Below are positions 1 through 11,100 of a DNA stretch of 64,000 nt, piece by piece. The translations under genes and the position numbers were made by a program. How positions within the stretch are numbered: the stretch's first letter is position 1; each line of letters opens with the position of its first letter. The notes under the pieces are model-generated. The model saw nothing but the letters and a program-made list of their open reading frames with translations, was not told the DNA's origin and made no database searches. Origin of the DNA: Asterella californica (Eukaryota > Streptophyta > Marchantiopsida > Marchantiales > Aytoniaceae); NCBI GenBank assembly GCA_036924285.1, contig JAYKYS010000008.1, positions 18,027,001 through 18,091,000 of the forward strand, in the 5' to 3' direction.

Positions 1-339
1 GTGCAACAAGAAAACCTTCATGCATATACCTACTCACTGGATGTTTTGTCCGTTCAGATCTACGAGAGGTAATCGGTGCACTAGTCATCTCCCTTTGCAA
101 CTGATCTGACATGACACCAAGGTATGAGATTAAAGTATCCAAGAGATGTGAAAGATCCACATATCTAGATGATTCAAACATACATTATAATAGCACTCGT
201 TTGTCTTGTGTAGAAACTACACTAGTTCTACTAGGTTATGCTATGTGGACTCCAGCGTTAACAACAATTATATGTGACTCTAATTATGATATGGAATCAA
301 TGACTTATCCAAATCCTCCACTCAGAGTACTACTCTGAG

Positions 340-840
340 GTACTACAATGGACTGACTCCTTGGTTCTACAATAGTGTGTCGGTTCTTGCGCTCTTCAAC
401 CTCGTCTGCTGCGGACAGTAACTGCAGGTCTTCTGACGTCGGATGCTGTACTCACACAGATATGCATCAAACTCTTTAGAAAGAAACTCATCTCCTCTAT
501 CAGATCTCAGACAGAGGATAGATTCTCTAGATTGTTTCTCCATCAAATTGCAAAAAGTCTGGAATGTTAATATTACTTGATTTTGACGATAGTACTTTGG
601 CAGAGGACTTGTTTCTCAACAAATAGATCCAAGTATACGCAAATGATCATCAATGAACAACACAAAGTACTGAAAAAATCAGTCATACTTGACTGAGAAA
701 CAGTCCATACATCAATATGAACTCCAAGAGCTTGTTTGTTCTACTACTTGATCCTTTAAAGGACTGTCTAGCTTGCTTGCCAAATTGACATGATGCACAG
801 ACTCCAATGGGTTCACTGAATTCGAATGAGCAAACTTGTA
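340..840 (-). pseudogene. Copia integrase core fragment
   Basis: The minus-strand translation gives a run matching the copia integrase core. The landmarks are an LRSDRG motif holding the second catalytic aspartate, followed by EF and, about 20 residues later, a degraded PQQ-G-ERKNR-type segment (here PQQTRLKSART). In intact copia elements this segment is followed by RT, which would lie left of the window. Several stops and at least one frame change show it is not translated as one protein. The first and third acidic residues cannot be confirmed because the flanks are too eroded. Confidence 0.65.
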
Positions 841-848
841 ACCAGGTC

Positions 849-1676
849 TTAACTCGGAAGGCTTTTCAATCTCTGAAAGTTCATGTGCCTAATTTGCTTG
901 TGCCAAATGTCAATATCAAACACTATTGGATCACTCTGTCCATTCATGGCAGCTTGTGACTTAGACGTAGAGACATCTAGTTTGAACAGCTTATCACTCT
1001 TGCTACCTCGAGCTATGATAGTGCTATAAGAGTCTTCAATGAAGCACTCATCTTTATTGAATCGCACTTGCAGATCTTGCTCTATCAACTGTCCTACGAA
1101 TAGCAGGTTTCTAGTCAATGTAGATACGCAATACATTCCTTATATCAGTAAACATTAAAGCAAGAATGTCTAGCGAAATGTTATCTTTGTGCTAGATCTG
1201 GTGCTTGATATCGCCTGTCACCATAGACTGAGGAATCTCCACCGACTCGAGTGAATTGAACCACTCTCGATGGATGTCTGTGACAGGTGGCACCGGAGTC
1301 AATCACCTAATCAATCTATGGTTCAAAAGCCGCATGACCCTGATGCGTTGTGATCAACAACTCTTCTAAATATACTTACTCAGTTGCTGCATAGCCTTGA
1401 TGGTTGTTACTTCCTTGCTTGTTGTTGTCGTGTTGCCTTTGGTTGTTCTATCGCTTGTAGCATTGATTTGCATTTGGCTTTGCTTCTTGCAGTAGTTGCA
1501 AGAACCATATGCACGTCTCTAACTGTTGGAAGAACCAACATGTTGCTAGTTCTGCTGCTGTTGCGATTGGTATTGCTGTTGTTGTCCGCGACCTCGTCCA
1601 CGTCCAACATCTTTTCCACAACCTTTACCTCGAGATCCTCCATAACTTGCAAAATAGACAGATTCTTATTGACCAA
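849..1676 (-). pseudogene. Copia zinc-knuckle and GAG-pre-integrase region
   Basis: Two minus-strand pieces belong to one ancestral polyprotein. The piece at 1407-1676 holds a low-complexity Asn/Arg stretch and a degraded zinc knuckle in which most cysteines are lost. The piece at 849-1136 contains NLLFVGQLIEQ, close to the NLLSVGQL motif of copia GAG-pre-integrase domains, and ends with a W-H-x-R-H-M segment like the start of the integrase zinc-binding region. The protease expected between them is not recognisable. Frames differ between the pieces, so the gene is dead. Confidence 0.6.
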
Positions 1677-1739
1677 TTGTTACACTACTTGGCGGCTACA
1701 TGCTACACTTCTACTCCAACAAGTACTTGAGTTTACTAG

Positions 1740-2900
1740 TTCTAGAAAGTTAGCTAAATATTACTTCTTAATTTCTTATGCATATGTTTGACACCTTTGC
1801 GTATGATGTTAACACTATTATGCTATATATTTTGAGTCTCAATAAGTTGATAGTATGTTATTTATTTTGTTCAAGCACTCATACGCTTGTGCAAGTGATT
1901 TCATACTTATCTATGTTGTTTAAAGTACATTACTTTAAGTTTATCATGTGGATAGAGTTTAAGCTTATGGGTTGCGCTTACATATCACCCATGCATGTTT
2001 TCTATCTTGTTTTAGTTATCTTTTAGAGTTACATTTCACTTTACATACCTTCGTAAGAAGTTTAAGGTTTACATTAGCACTTTAGAGGCTTGACATGTAA
2101 CCTATATGTGAAGTTAGGTTGCCAAGTGGATTGGGGCACAAAATGACAGAGAAGTGAAGTTATGAACTCCCATTGATCCATTTTTTATCTTTTGTAAAAC
2201 CTTAAACTTGGAAGCATGGATCTGAAGGGTAGTTTGAGCTTTTGGTAAGAGCATTCAAAGATTTGAGAGCATAGGGTGAGAGTGCTCGTCGTGCCAGTCA
2301 TTGTCAGTTCAAATTTTGATCGATTTAGAGCAATAAAGAGGGAGTTATGCTAGTTTGAAGTTCGAATTGGGCTAGAATTACATCACAATTGTTGATTTTG
2401 ATGTTTTGGATGTCATTTGCAACATAATAGAGATAATCGCTTCAAACCTTCGTGGTTGCCTTCATTGTCAGTAGGGCTATGATTGAAACCGAGAGGGTCT
2501 AAAAAGCTTTCAATCTAGAGCAGCAACTTCCAAGCTTGAGATCTGGAGAACCGTGTACAACTAGCAAGTCAAATTTCACAAGGTTGTTCAGCATACTATA
2601 GACTACAAATTTTGTATGATTGAGCAAAAGTTATCGACTCAATTTTCTGTTCTAGGTCGAAGTAGTCATCTGGGTGTCAGAAATTACTATAATTTTCTTA
2701 GTAAGAACGTTGTTGCTCATATCTCAGTGCGCAGAGTCGATCTCAGACTGAAATTTTGTATGTGTATCCAGTAAAGCCTCCTTTACATGTAGGAGAAGTT
2801 TTGAAGTCAAAACAATCCTATGTTTCATATTCTTGAGTGTTAATGTTCACAGTCTGATCTTATTTCTACTTGTTAGACCTGATTTTTGCTTTTTGCCTAC
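1740..2900. other. Non-coding block interrupting the copia gag
   Basis: About 1.1 kb of AT-rich sequence separates the gag domain (2941-3551) from the zinc-knuckle part (1407-1676), which in copia elements are normally under 300 bp apart. No long ORF, LTR pair or terminal inverted repeat was found. It is probably an insertion, such as a solo LTR or a non-autonomous element, but I could not define its ends or a target duplication. Confidence 0.35.
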
Positions 2901-2940
2901 CTCTTCAGTAAACAACCACAACCAAAAACCTAATGCTTTC

Positions 2941-3551
2941 CTAGATAGAGGTATCACACTCGGACACCATTGAAGTAGTACATCTCAGTAGACGCATCTC
3001 CTCTCTCAACATCATAGAAACTAGTTCATCAAATCGTGAAAAGGGTTCTCTGATCGAAATTGAAGTAATGAACTGCTTGTACTCAACATGCAATCCTTGC
3101 AATGTGACCTCGAACAAGACAATGAGATCAATCACGACTTTGATATAAGATAATTGATCTACGAGTTGTTTGACATGGTTCACATAGTTGTTGATGCAAT
3201 TGACCCCTTCTTCATAATGTTGAACTACTGCAAAAAGCTTCCGCGTCTTTGTTCTTGATTGGAACAAACGTGCGAGTGCATCCTAAGCTTTGTTGGATGT
3301 ATCACAATCCTGGATATGACCGATCATCGATGTTGAAACTCTCAACCTGATGTAGTGAATCGTCTGGTATGGTCGCTTCTTTCACTCTTTAAATTTCACG
3401 TTGAAAATGATACATCAAGTGCTTTCTCATCCTCAATGATAAGATCTCATAGATCTTGTCCTTGCAGGAAAGTCATCATCCGAAACTTCCACACTTGGTA
3501 GTTGTTCTTGTCGAGTTTCTCTCTAGTGATCAGAGACACAGACTCCGTCAT
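2941..3551 (-). pseudogene. Copia gag (UBN2-type) 5' region
   Basis: The gag start is visible at 3551-3549. The N-terminus reads MTESVSLITREKLDKNNY, followed by a W-K-F-R-M-x-x-F-L segment, the usual opening of a copia Gag. A stop then occurs near 3465. A second stretch (3267-2941) matches the Gag core, with ...VNCINNYVNHVKQLVDQL... followed by a GLHVEY motif and a late R-E-E-x-R-L segment. Gag forms the virus-like particle in which reverse transcription takes place. This copy is not functional. The start was chosen because upstream sequence is untranslated leader reaching back to the primer-binding site. Confidence 0.7.
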
Positions 3552-4183
3552 AGCTGCACTTGAGAAATTGTACTATTTTGTACGCGGAAAACTGCATAGA
3601 ACCTCCACGAAACTCGTGCATCGGTGCACATCTTATGATCAAGAGTTTGTCACACTACTATAACTCAACGTACTCTTGTCGAGCGAGAATGAAGAAAGAA
3701 CTTGCCCAAGAACTGTAGATGTACAAAATAAGATGAAAATATCAAAAAACTAACCAAGAAAGATCAAAACTAGACCGAATGAGGTCAAACATTAGACACC
3801 CAATATCTTCACTTTTTCCAAATTTTTCAATCGGACTAGTATTTATTTTGGACTCAAGTCCTAAAACTTTCATTTTGGTCAAAAAAGATCTGTTTGAAAA
3901 TCTATCGCTAGAATGCTCCAAATCGGCTAAAACTAAACCAAGTACACAATTCGCACCTTTTGAACAAGACAACCTTAATAGGATTGGTCGATGGATTTTA
4001 ACAAGAAAAAGTTGTCTAGGTCTCCAAAATAGCGTTCAAAGCTTCTGATGGTGAAAAAATGATTTCGTCTCATCCGAACGCATCAACAAGATGGTGCTCA
4101 ACATCAAGCCCAACTCTACTACTTTTGTACTTCTCCATGCACAAACTCCATCTTGCTCATCGACAAGGAACATATGCTCTACA
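3552..4183 (-). other. Copia 5' leader
   Basis: About 630 bp lie between the primer-binding site and the gag start on the minus strand. No coding similarity was seen; overlapping short ORFs on both strands look fortuitous. It is long for a copia leader, so a small insertion here cannot be excluded. Confidence 0.4.
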
Positions 4184-4195
4184 ACTCTTATATCA
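4184..4195 (-). promoter_or_regulatory. Copia primer-binding site (initiator tRNA-Met type)
   Basis: Immediately inside the LTR the minus strand reads TGATATAAGAGT, matching 9 of 12 positions of the plant initiator-Met PBS TGGTATCAGAGC. It fixes both the orientation of the element and the inner edge of the LTR. Confidence 0.65.
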
Positions 4196-4429
4196 TGTAG
4201 AAAGATCGATATTTCTAAGAAGACACTCAAAGAAGAGAGAACGAATAGACAAAGAAGTAAAATAAGAATGAGATGAGAGAGGCTTTGTCTCTCCACGTAT
4301 ATATAGTGGGGGTGAGTACACGAGAAATCCTAATGGTGGGTTAGCCCTCTAACTAACTATACGTAACAACTCTAACTACTCCTGCTTATATTAGCTATCT
4401 ATCTACTAGAGCTTGGGACTATATAAACA
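4196..4429 (-). repeat. Copia 5' LTR (about 234 bp)
   Basis: On the plus strand it starts TGTAGAAAGATCG and ends ATATAAACA, so it has TG...CA ends. Its inner edge abuts the PBS. A TATATATA box lies near 4301-4308, correctly placed for minus-strand transcription. The partner LTR is outside the window, so the outer boundary rests on the TG/CA rule and on the start of unrelated chromovirus sequence at 4430. Confidence 0.6.
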
Positions 4430-4813
4430 GTATGCGGTCTTCAGTGCTTGAAAATATATTTCTTCTGGTGTTCTCACATCCATTTTTTCTTTTGCTTAAC
4501 AGAACGGTTAGTGGTTGTGCAATCTTGACAAAATTCTTAACAAATCTATGATAAAATCGTGTCAATCCCAATAAAATCTTTAGATGAGTCTGATCTTTAG
4601 AAGTCTTCCATTGTTGAATGATTGCTATTTTATCTATCATTGCTTGTATGTCTTTTGTACTAATTTTAATAATCCACCTCTGTCTTGTCAAATTCACACT
4701 TTGAAATTTTGACGAACAATTTATTGTTGTGGAGTACTTGGAGGACCTCTCGCAAATGATGCAACTATCCTCATCTCTCAACCTCCACGACAGTTATCGA
4801 TGAATCTACAACA
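4430..4813 (-). pseudogene. Chromovirus reverse transcriptase fragment
   Basis: The minus-strand translation aligns with the RT C-terminal half of the chromovirus at 25870-32914. Shared landmarks are [14 protein letters not shown], an IIQQWK motif and [14 protein letters not shown], the Ty3/gypsy thumb/connection region. It contains stops, and it is cut on one side by the copia LTR and on the other by the LTR of gypsy-1, so it is the oldest layer here. The rest of this element was not found in the window. Confidence 0.7.
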
Positions 4814-5617
4814 TGTCGAGCATGTCTCTCACTCATGGGTCACCTCTGATGGTTTTGATGGAAGCACACCATGAACTTGAAGGAGAAAATGCTAAGTTCA
4901 ATCATTAACACACCCATAAACTCATCAACTAAAATTATTCATTCTAACGACGTCTCTTAAGTTCTCGCATGCTAAAATATCACACTTTCTCTATATTGCT
5001 CAAGTTGTCATTATGACGATGTGAAAACAAGGATGAGGAGCTCTTTCTACTCCTCTATTTATACATTGTAAGTTTTTACTTTGGTATCCTCCGGTAACTC
5101 AGTCGTAATTATTTTTATCAAGTTTTACTAAGATATTACTTAAGATAAAAGCATTTCACATGGGCTTCTTATCTTTTCACATGGGCTTATTCCTTCAAAA
5201 TTAACAACTTCTAGAAGGATTCTGAAATATTCTTAAAGAATCTCAAATTTCTACCCCGTGTGCACTAAGACCCACTAAAAAGGAGACATGTGGAATCTCT
5301 TCTTATTTTTAATGCCGACAAAGTTCACAACTTTAATCTCACCACTAATATCAAGTCAAACAAGAAATAAAGGATACTTTCCACCTCCTTTCTACTTTTT
5401 AGACAAGATGACAAGATAGTAGTGCTCACTCTTTATGAAATATTTGAATTCTGTCCAAAAGTACAGCTAATTTTAACAATAATTAACTTTAGCTAGTCAT
5501 GACGAACTTGATACCTCTTTAAAGTACTTGGGCATCAAATAAACATTCTCCAGACTTAGTTATAGCTAAACACCTTACTAATAGACAAACTTCTTAGGTG
5601 TAACATAGGTCGTTACA
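4814..5617 (-). repeat. Gypsy-1 3' LTR (about 804 bp)
   Basis: On the plus strand it starts TGTCGAGCATGTCTCTCAC and ends GGTCGTTACA. It is followed by TTTTACCCCAGAC, whose reverse complement is a polypurine tract (GTCTGGGGTAAAA). The start resembles that of the gypsy-2 LTR, and the adjoining tract is nearly the same as gypsy-2's, so the two are members of one family that has diverged. Confidence 0.7.
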
Positions 5618-5639
5618 TTTTACCCCAGACTAAATTTTC

Positions 5640-7334
5640 GCTCCGTCCTCATAGTGAAGAGAGAACTTTCGTCGATGAAACAACTTCAATTTGTCATGAT
5701 TTATTAGATCAAATCTCCCTCTTCTCAGCTCCTGAAGGTCATATGTGAAGTTTCTCCACACTTTATCTACAACGAAAGGACCAAAATATCAAGGAAGAAA
5801 CTTCTTCTTAGCCCTCTTGAATCTGATAGCATCATACAACATTACCCAATCTCCGACTTGAAAAAGTTTTACCTCGCTCTTGCCCAATCGTTTGTCGTAA
5901 CTCTTCTTTTGATACACATGAGCTCGTTTCATCCGGATCATTGCTACCACTCGGGTCTCTTCCAACTCCATGAGTTGCTCTCTTCTTGATCTGACCACGT
6001 CTTTTCTCCTCGACCTCTTCAACTTTCGTTGAATAGTTTGAAAAGTATCCAATTCGAATTGGATCGACAACTTGGACTCCACTCCATAAACAAATCGAAA
6101 TGAAGAATACCCAGTAGAAGTCTTTGTTGTCGTTCAATACTTCCATAAGATGGCATGTAGTCTCTTATCCCAAGTATGTTTCGCAATCTCAAATCCAACA
6201 TATTTGGCGAGCATCATACAAAGTGTAATATTGGTCTTCTCCGCAAGATTATTAGCGTTTGGTTTGTACGTTACTCGTGGCTTGGTAGAAAAGTGTTGCA
6301 ACATAGTAGTAGTCATGCTCCTTACAAACTCTCCTCCTCTATTTGAGACCAACTCTAACGGACATCCAAATCTTGTGATGATCCTCTCTCATAGGAATCT
6401 ACCCACTTCTGCTTCATTAGTCTCCCTCAAAAGTCTAGACTCTACACACTTGGTATAATAGTCAGTGACGACTACAATGTATCTATTATCTCGAGGTGTC
6501 TTATTAAGAGGACTTACAAAGTCAATACCTCACTTCCCAAATGGTCATAACATTAAAATTGATCTTAACGAAGGTGTTCTAGTAGACTTCAGAGCAAATG
6601 CTTGACATATGTCGCAAGTTTTGCAATAGTCTAAACACTCCTTGAAAATCCCTCTCCAGTGATAACCCGCATCCAAAATCTTGAAGGCTGTTATCTTACC
6701 AGCAAAGTGACCTCTGCAAACAGTACCGTCGTGAAACTCGTGCATTAGCTTGATAGCTTCCTTCTGACCAACTGCTCTCATTAGTAACCCATATACTCCT
6801 TGATGAAACAGAATTCCCTCCACCATGGTGTAAGGTTTGCATCTCTTAATCAACGTATTACGTTCTCGGGTATGCATACCTTCTGGAAAATAACCATCTG
6901 GAAGGAAACTCTAGATTTCCTTGTACTCGTCGAGTACCTCCTCAATGCTTGTGATGGTCATCACTTGCTCGTTTGGAAATGAATCATCAAACGATTTTTC
7001 TCCTTCATAATCATAAGCCCTCGACAAGAGATCAGCATTTGCGTGCTTCTTCTTTGGTCTATCTTCGATCAAGTAATCATATTCTGTTACAAGGATCTTC
7101 CAACGAGCAATACGATCTTCTGCATTAGGCTTATTAAATATATACTTTAAAGCCTTGTGATCTGTGACTATGAAAAAATTCTCTCCTAGCAAGTAGTGTC
7201 AAAATTTCTTCAACCCAAAAATCACAGCTAATCCTTCTCGTTCTGTCACGGAGTAATTCTTCTCTGCGGGTACCATCTGTCTACTAGCGTAAGCTATAAA
7301 ATGATCATACCCATCTCCATCTAATTGACTTAAT
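5640..7334 (-). pseudogene. Gypsy-1 RNase H C-terminus and integrase
   Basis: Minus-strand pieces in several frames reproduce the C-terminal half of the gypsy-2 polyprotein. They are: RNase H with FIVTDHKALKYIFNKP (7192-6911); the integrase zinc-binding HHCC domain with CKTCDICQAFA (6877-6545); the catalytic core with VSNRGGEFV in place of VSDRGxEFV (6352-6134); and the C-terminal region with KKSYDKRLGKSEVKLFQ (6082-5789). The Asp-to-Asn change in the second catalytic position and many stops make the integrase dead. RNase H is cut at 7334-7338, where gypsy-2 inserted; the other half resumes at 14970. Confidence 0.8.
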
Positions 7335-7338
7335 GTAC

Positions 7339-8138
7339 TGTAAGCCGGCCTGTCTCTCACCCAGGGGTACCTCAGATGACTAGGATTACTAGTGCACCCT
7401 AATTACAAAGATTTAAGTACATCCATGCTCACTTCACTCAACTCTCTGACCCGTATGGTCACATCGGTACCTCTAATAGCGTTCCTGCACACAAGTTCTA
7501 ATCCCGCTCTCAACATTACATCGCAAAATACTCAAGGACTCCCAAGGTCTCCAATGCTCACTTTACTTACAGTCAGGAAAATGAGAGTGTCTTCCACCTT
7601 CTCAACTCCTCCTTATATACTCTACAACTTCTTACCGTGGTAACTTTCACTAAGTTACGTTACCTCATGGTAAGTGCGCAATCCAAAATAGTAAAACTTC
7701 TAAAGGCTACTAAGCCTTTAAGAATAGCACACACATTACTTGTTCTACTTTACAAAAGTAAGAGATTCTCCTACTTTAGCTTTTGTAAAGTGTTAACTTT
7801 CCACCCTATCCAATCGGAAGGCGACAACAAACTAATACGTCTTTTGAGGAGCATCTTTAGATCTTTGTGCATGACTTTCCATCATGCATCCAATCAGCGA
7901 TGGTCAACAAAGTTACATACTTTTGAGAAGCATATTTAGAGCTCCGCACTTGTCACATAGTGTCATAGTGGAACCTCTAATAGTTTCCCCAACTTAGTTA
8001 TAACTATCTCTGCTAGTTATGGCTAGTTTTGATCACTCTAGATTTAGATCTTCGAACTAGAGTAACCTATAAGATAGTCATACCTAATGAAACTTATATA
8101 AACATGCACACAAATAATGGGATACTTGTGACGTGACA
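7339..8138 (-). repeat. Gypsy-2 3' LTR (800 bp)
   Basis: On the plus strand it begins TGTAAGCCGG and ends GTGACGTGACA. It is the same length as the partner at 14170-14969, and I found no mismatch. It is flanked outside by the GTAC duplication and inside by the polypurine tract. Two plus-strand ORFs of 83 and 100 codons inside the LTR are antisense and not considered genes. Confidence 0.92.
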
Positions 8139-8151
8139 TTTACCCCCAGAC
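8139..8151 (-). promoter_or_regulatory. Gypsy-2 polypurine tract
   Basis: The minus strand reads GTCTGGGGGTAAA directly against the 3' LTR, the expected primer for plus-strand DNA synthesis. It overlaps the end of the gag-pol ORF by one base at most. Confidence 0.75.
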
Positions 8152-11100
8152 TTAATTTTCACTCCGTCCTCGGAGTGAAGTATCACGTTGATGAAACTTC
8201 TTCAACTTGTCGTGGTTCACTCGGTCGAAGAACGTACCACTTCTCTCTTGAAGATCATAGGTGTTATTACTCCACACTTTGGAGATGATGAAAGGCCCAA
8301 AATATCGACGTAAGAACTTCTTTTGAACTCGCTTGTGCCTAATAGCATCCCATAGCATCACCCACTCACCCTTTTGAAATGGCTGTAACTTCGTTTTGTT
8401 CTTCGCCAAGCGCTTGTCGTAGCTCTTCTTCTGTTGTAGTTGGGCCATCTCAATTCGTTGAGCTGCATCGTCTCTATTCTCCTCCAGCTCCAACAAAGTT
8501 TCTCTCCTCTCTTTCTCAGCTATTTGACCACCCTTTCTCTTTAATCCAGCTTGTAAGGTCTGAAAGGTGGTTAGGTCGAACTGGATCGGTAATCTGGATT
8601 CCAACCCATACACCATCTTGAAAGATGAATATCCCGTAGATGTCTTCACTGTTGTTCGATACTCCCATAGAACCGCATGAAGACGCTTGTCCCAGTTGTG
8701 TTTGGCCCCTTCCATGTCAGCATCCTTTGCTAACATCTGACACAAGGTAAAGTTTGTCCTCTCTACCAAACCGTTTGAACTAGGTTTATATGAAGTAGTA
8801 ACCCTCTGAGAAATGGAGAAGTGGGTGCACATAGCAGTAGTCATGCCACTCACAAATTCTCGACCCCTATCAGAAACTAACTCCAAAGGACATCCAAACC
8901 TAGTTATGATCCGTTCGTATAGAAATCTACCCACCTCAACTTCTCCAATAGTTACAAGAGGTCTAGCTTCTACCCACTTCGTAAGATAATCTGTGGCTAC
9001 AACAATATACTTATTGTTGCGAGGGGTGCGATTCAAAGGCCCAACAAAATCTATTCCCCATTTCTCGAAAGGTCCAAGAACCGGAATAGATCTAAGAGGA
9101 GTGGAAACACTAGATTTGATAGCGAAAGCTTGACAAACATCACAGGTTTTACAATACGTCAAGCAATCTCTAAACATCCCCCTCCAGTGATATCCCGCAT
9201 CGAGTATCTTATGAGCCGTCAACTTGCCTGCGAAATGTCCTCCACATACTGGACCGTCATGGAATTCTTCCATGAGTCGTAGAGACTCCTCCTTGCTCGC
9301 AGCTCTTCTCAGGACCCCATCAACTCCTTCACGGAATAACACACCTTCCACCACCGAGTAAGGTTGACTTCGTTTCACCAGTGCCTTCTTCTCTCTGGTC
9401 CACATCCCATCTGGATAGACACCTTCCGTAACAAAATCCCAAATTTCTTGATATTCTATTGGGATAATAGAGTTGCTCAAGACCATCAAATCTTCGTCAG
9501 GAAAGGTGTCATCCACCGGCTCCTCTCCATCCCCATCGTAAGCTCTAGATAGCAAATCTGCATTCGCGTGTTTCTTCCCTGGTCGATCGCAGATCTCATA
9601 GTCGTACTCTGACAATAAGAGCTTCCACCTTGCTAATCGTCCTTCGACCATAGGTTTATTGAAGATGTACTTCAATGCCTTATGATCTGTAACGATAGTG
9701 AACTTGCCTCCTATGAGATAATGTCGAAATTTTCTCAAAGCATAGATCACTGCTAATCCTTCTCTCTCTGTCACAGAATAATTTCTCTCTGCCTTGATCA
9801 TTTGCCGACTAGCATATGCGATAGGATGATCTCTACCTTCAACATCATACTGACTTAAAGTACATCCTACTGCTATATTTGAAGCATCCGTATATAGAAT
9901 AAACTGTTTATTCCAATCGGGCTTAACCAAGATCGGAGCTGAAGTAAGAGCTTTCTTCAGTTCCTCAAAGGCGGCTAGAGCTTCTTCATCTCCTAAAATC
10001 AACACGTAATCTACTCCCTTCTTCAGATATGCTGTCAAAGCATATGCTTTATGTGAGAACGAGAGTATAAACCTTCGATAATACCCCACCATACCTAAAA
10101 ACTGTCGTAGCTTAGTGAGAGTACTAGGAAAAGGGAGCTCTAAGATCTTCTGCACCTTCTCTGGATCAACGGCAATGCCGTCCTTGGATATGATATGACC
10201 CAAGAGTAACCCTTCCTCACACCCAAAAATACATTTCTCCGGATTGAGAGATGCATTTGCTACATCTAAACATTCTAAGACCTTCACAAGGTGCTCAAAA
10301 TGCTTCTCCTTACTCCCGTAAACACAAAAGTCATCTATAAAATCTCTCACAAACTTTCCTAAGAAAGGTTCGAACACTTTGTTCATAAACCTTTGGAACG
10401 TCGCAGGAGCATTACACAGACCAAATGGCATGACTCGAAATGCAAACGTACCCCACGGAGTAGTGAAAGTGGTCAGGTGTTGATGTTCTGGTGCAATTTT
10501 GATCTGGTTATATCCGCTATAACCATCTCCAAAGCTGTACCATTCGTTTCCCGCCACTTCTTCCAAGATCTCGTCGATGAAAGGTAGAGGATAATAATCC
10601 TTCTTTGTGACCGCATTGAGCTTCTTGTAATCAACACACACCCTCAATTTGCCATTTTTCTTCTTTACGATCACAATGGGTGATACCCATTCAGAATGCT
10701 CCACCTCGTAAATGAACCCAGCAGTGTGCAGCTTCTCGATCTCTTCTTTCACCAGATCCGCAATTGGAGGACTCACTCTTCGTTGCTTCTGTCGCACCGG
10801 TTTGACTTCCTTCTCTAACTCGATACGGTGTTGCTCCAGTGTGACCTCCTTCAGATCCTTGTAACTAAATGCAAATACATGAATGTATTTACGAAAGATC
10901 TCTTCGAAACAACTCTTCTCCTCTTTAGTAACCTTCGATCCATAACGTAAGGTGGCAATTCTTCTCTCCACCTCCTCGGGAGTCAATGGTTCTTTGTCTC
11001 GATCTCTTTGCACTTCCGGAGAAGGGAAAAGATCCACTACATTCACACCCACATTTCGTTCTTCTCTCTCCTCCTCTGACGATGTATTTTCAGATTCTGA

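Larger units (their letters stand above)
1..4429 (-). mobile_element. Degenerate Ty1/copia retrotransposon, truncated by window edge
   Basis: Read on the minus strand the order is LTR (4196-4429), primer-binding site, gag (from 3551), zinc-knuckle region, GAG-pre-integrase and integrase. This is the Pseudoviridae (copia) order of gag, protease, integrase, RT. RT, RNase H and the 3' LTR would lie beyond position 1. Every coding part has stops or frameshifts, and a block of about 1.1 kb interrupts it between gag and the zinc knuckle, so this is an old dead copy. Superfamily assignment is firm; the family is not identified. Confidence 0.8.

Noticed and set aside
7392..7939. Plus-strand ORFs of 83 and 100 codons in the gypsy-2 LTRs (repeated at 14223-14770)
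   Set aside because: Identical because the LTRs are identical. They run antisense to the element and show no protein-like features.
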